This document shows positions 5,396 through 5,447 of a stretch of 5,447 nt of DNA, in pieces. The position numbers and the translations under genes were made by a program. The notes under the pieces are model-generated. The model saw nothing but the letters and a program-made list of their open reading frames with translations. It ran no database searches and was not told the DNA's origin. Each line of letters begins with the position of its first letter. Position 1 is the stretch's first letter. The stretch covers positions 1 to 5,447 of the forward strand of contig JAHJAL010000112.1 of NCBI GenBank assembly GCA_018814055.1, given 5' to 3'. This stretch comes from Patescibacteria group bacterium. Its GTDB lineage: Bacteria; Patescibacteriota; JAHJAL01.

Positions 5396-5413
5396 TTAGA
5401 GGCTTTTAGAGGC
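5396..5413. repeat. Short direct repeat TTAGAGGC x2
   Basis: TTAGAGGC occurs at 5396-5403 and again at 5406-5413, a 10-bp period that places both copies on the same face of the helix. It lies just downstream of a possible promoter and could be a pair of protein-binding half-sites. The repeat is short, and nothing else in the window identifies its role. Confidence 0.4.
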
Positions 5414-5447
5414 AATTTGGTAAATTAAGAAAAACACAATAAAAAAG

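Overview
The window reads as a chromosomal stretch from a low-GC bacterium with all genes on the + strand: a conserved housekeeping translational GTPase (typA/bipA), a NYN-domain (PIN-like) nuclease gene, a type I restriction-modification methylase gene (hsdM) and a second, different NYN-domain gene. Compact intergenic spaces, lysine/asparagine-rich accessory proteins, NYN proteins beside an hsdM, and few Shine-Dalgarno sites would fit an uncultured Patescibacteria/CPR-like genome. That assignment is an inference from gene content and style; nothing here fixes the taxon.

Layout. 1-198 is the end of an upstream intergenic region with a plausible promoter (TTTACT-17-TATAAA) and a terminator-like hairpin that ends 15 nt before the typA ATG. 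199-1995 is a complete typA. 1996-2147 holds a good intrinsic terminator, a 24-bp near-perfect palindrome and a consensus -10 box for the first NYN gene (2148-2747). 2748-2943 holds a strong promoter (TTGTCA-16-TATAAT) wrapped in a nested palindrome, upstream of hsdM (2944-4479). 4480-4652 is a spacer with inverted repeats but no convincing promoter, so the second NYN gene (4653-5276, the only gene with a clear Shine-Dalgarno) may be co-transcribed with hsdM. 5277-5447 has no gene of normal size. It carries two tandem hairpins sharing an identical apical motif (ACACCGAAGTGGAA), the first overlapping the stop codon of the second NYN gene, then a promoter-like TATAAT and a short TTAGAGGC direct repeat.

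How it may fit together. typA is a housekeeping gene that closes its own unit with a terminator. Downstream lies an accessory module in which a lone HsdM, with no hsdS or hsdR in the window, is bracketed by two NYN-family predicted ribonucleases. Each promoter region is overlapped by a palindrome containing TTGACA/TTGTCA, and both NYN genes have predicted RNA structure across their stop codons. The tandem hairpins are the strongest unexplained signal: their loops are identical while their stems differ in sequence but stay paired, and a one-base indel puts the two copies in different reading frames. This argues for selection on RNA (or DNA) structure rather than on protein. Whether they are targets of the adjacent NYN nuclease, regulatory 3' UTR elements or part of a small RNA cannot be decided from this window.
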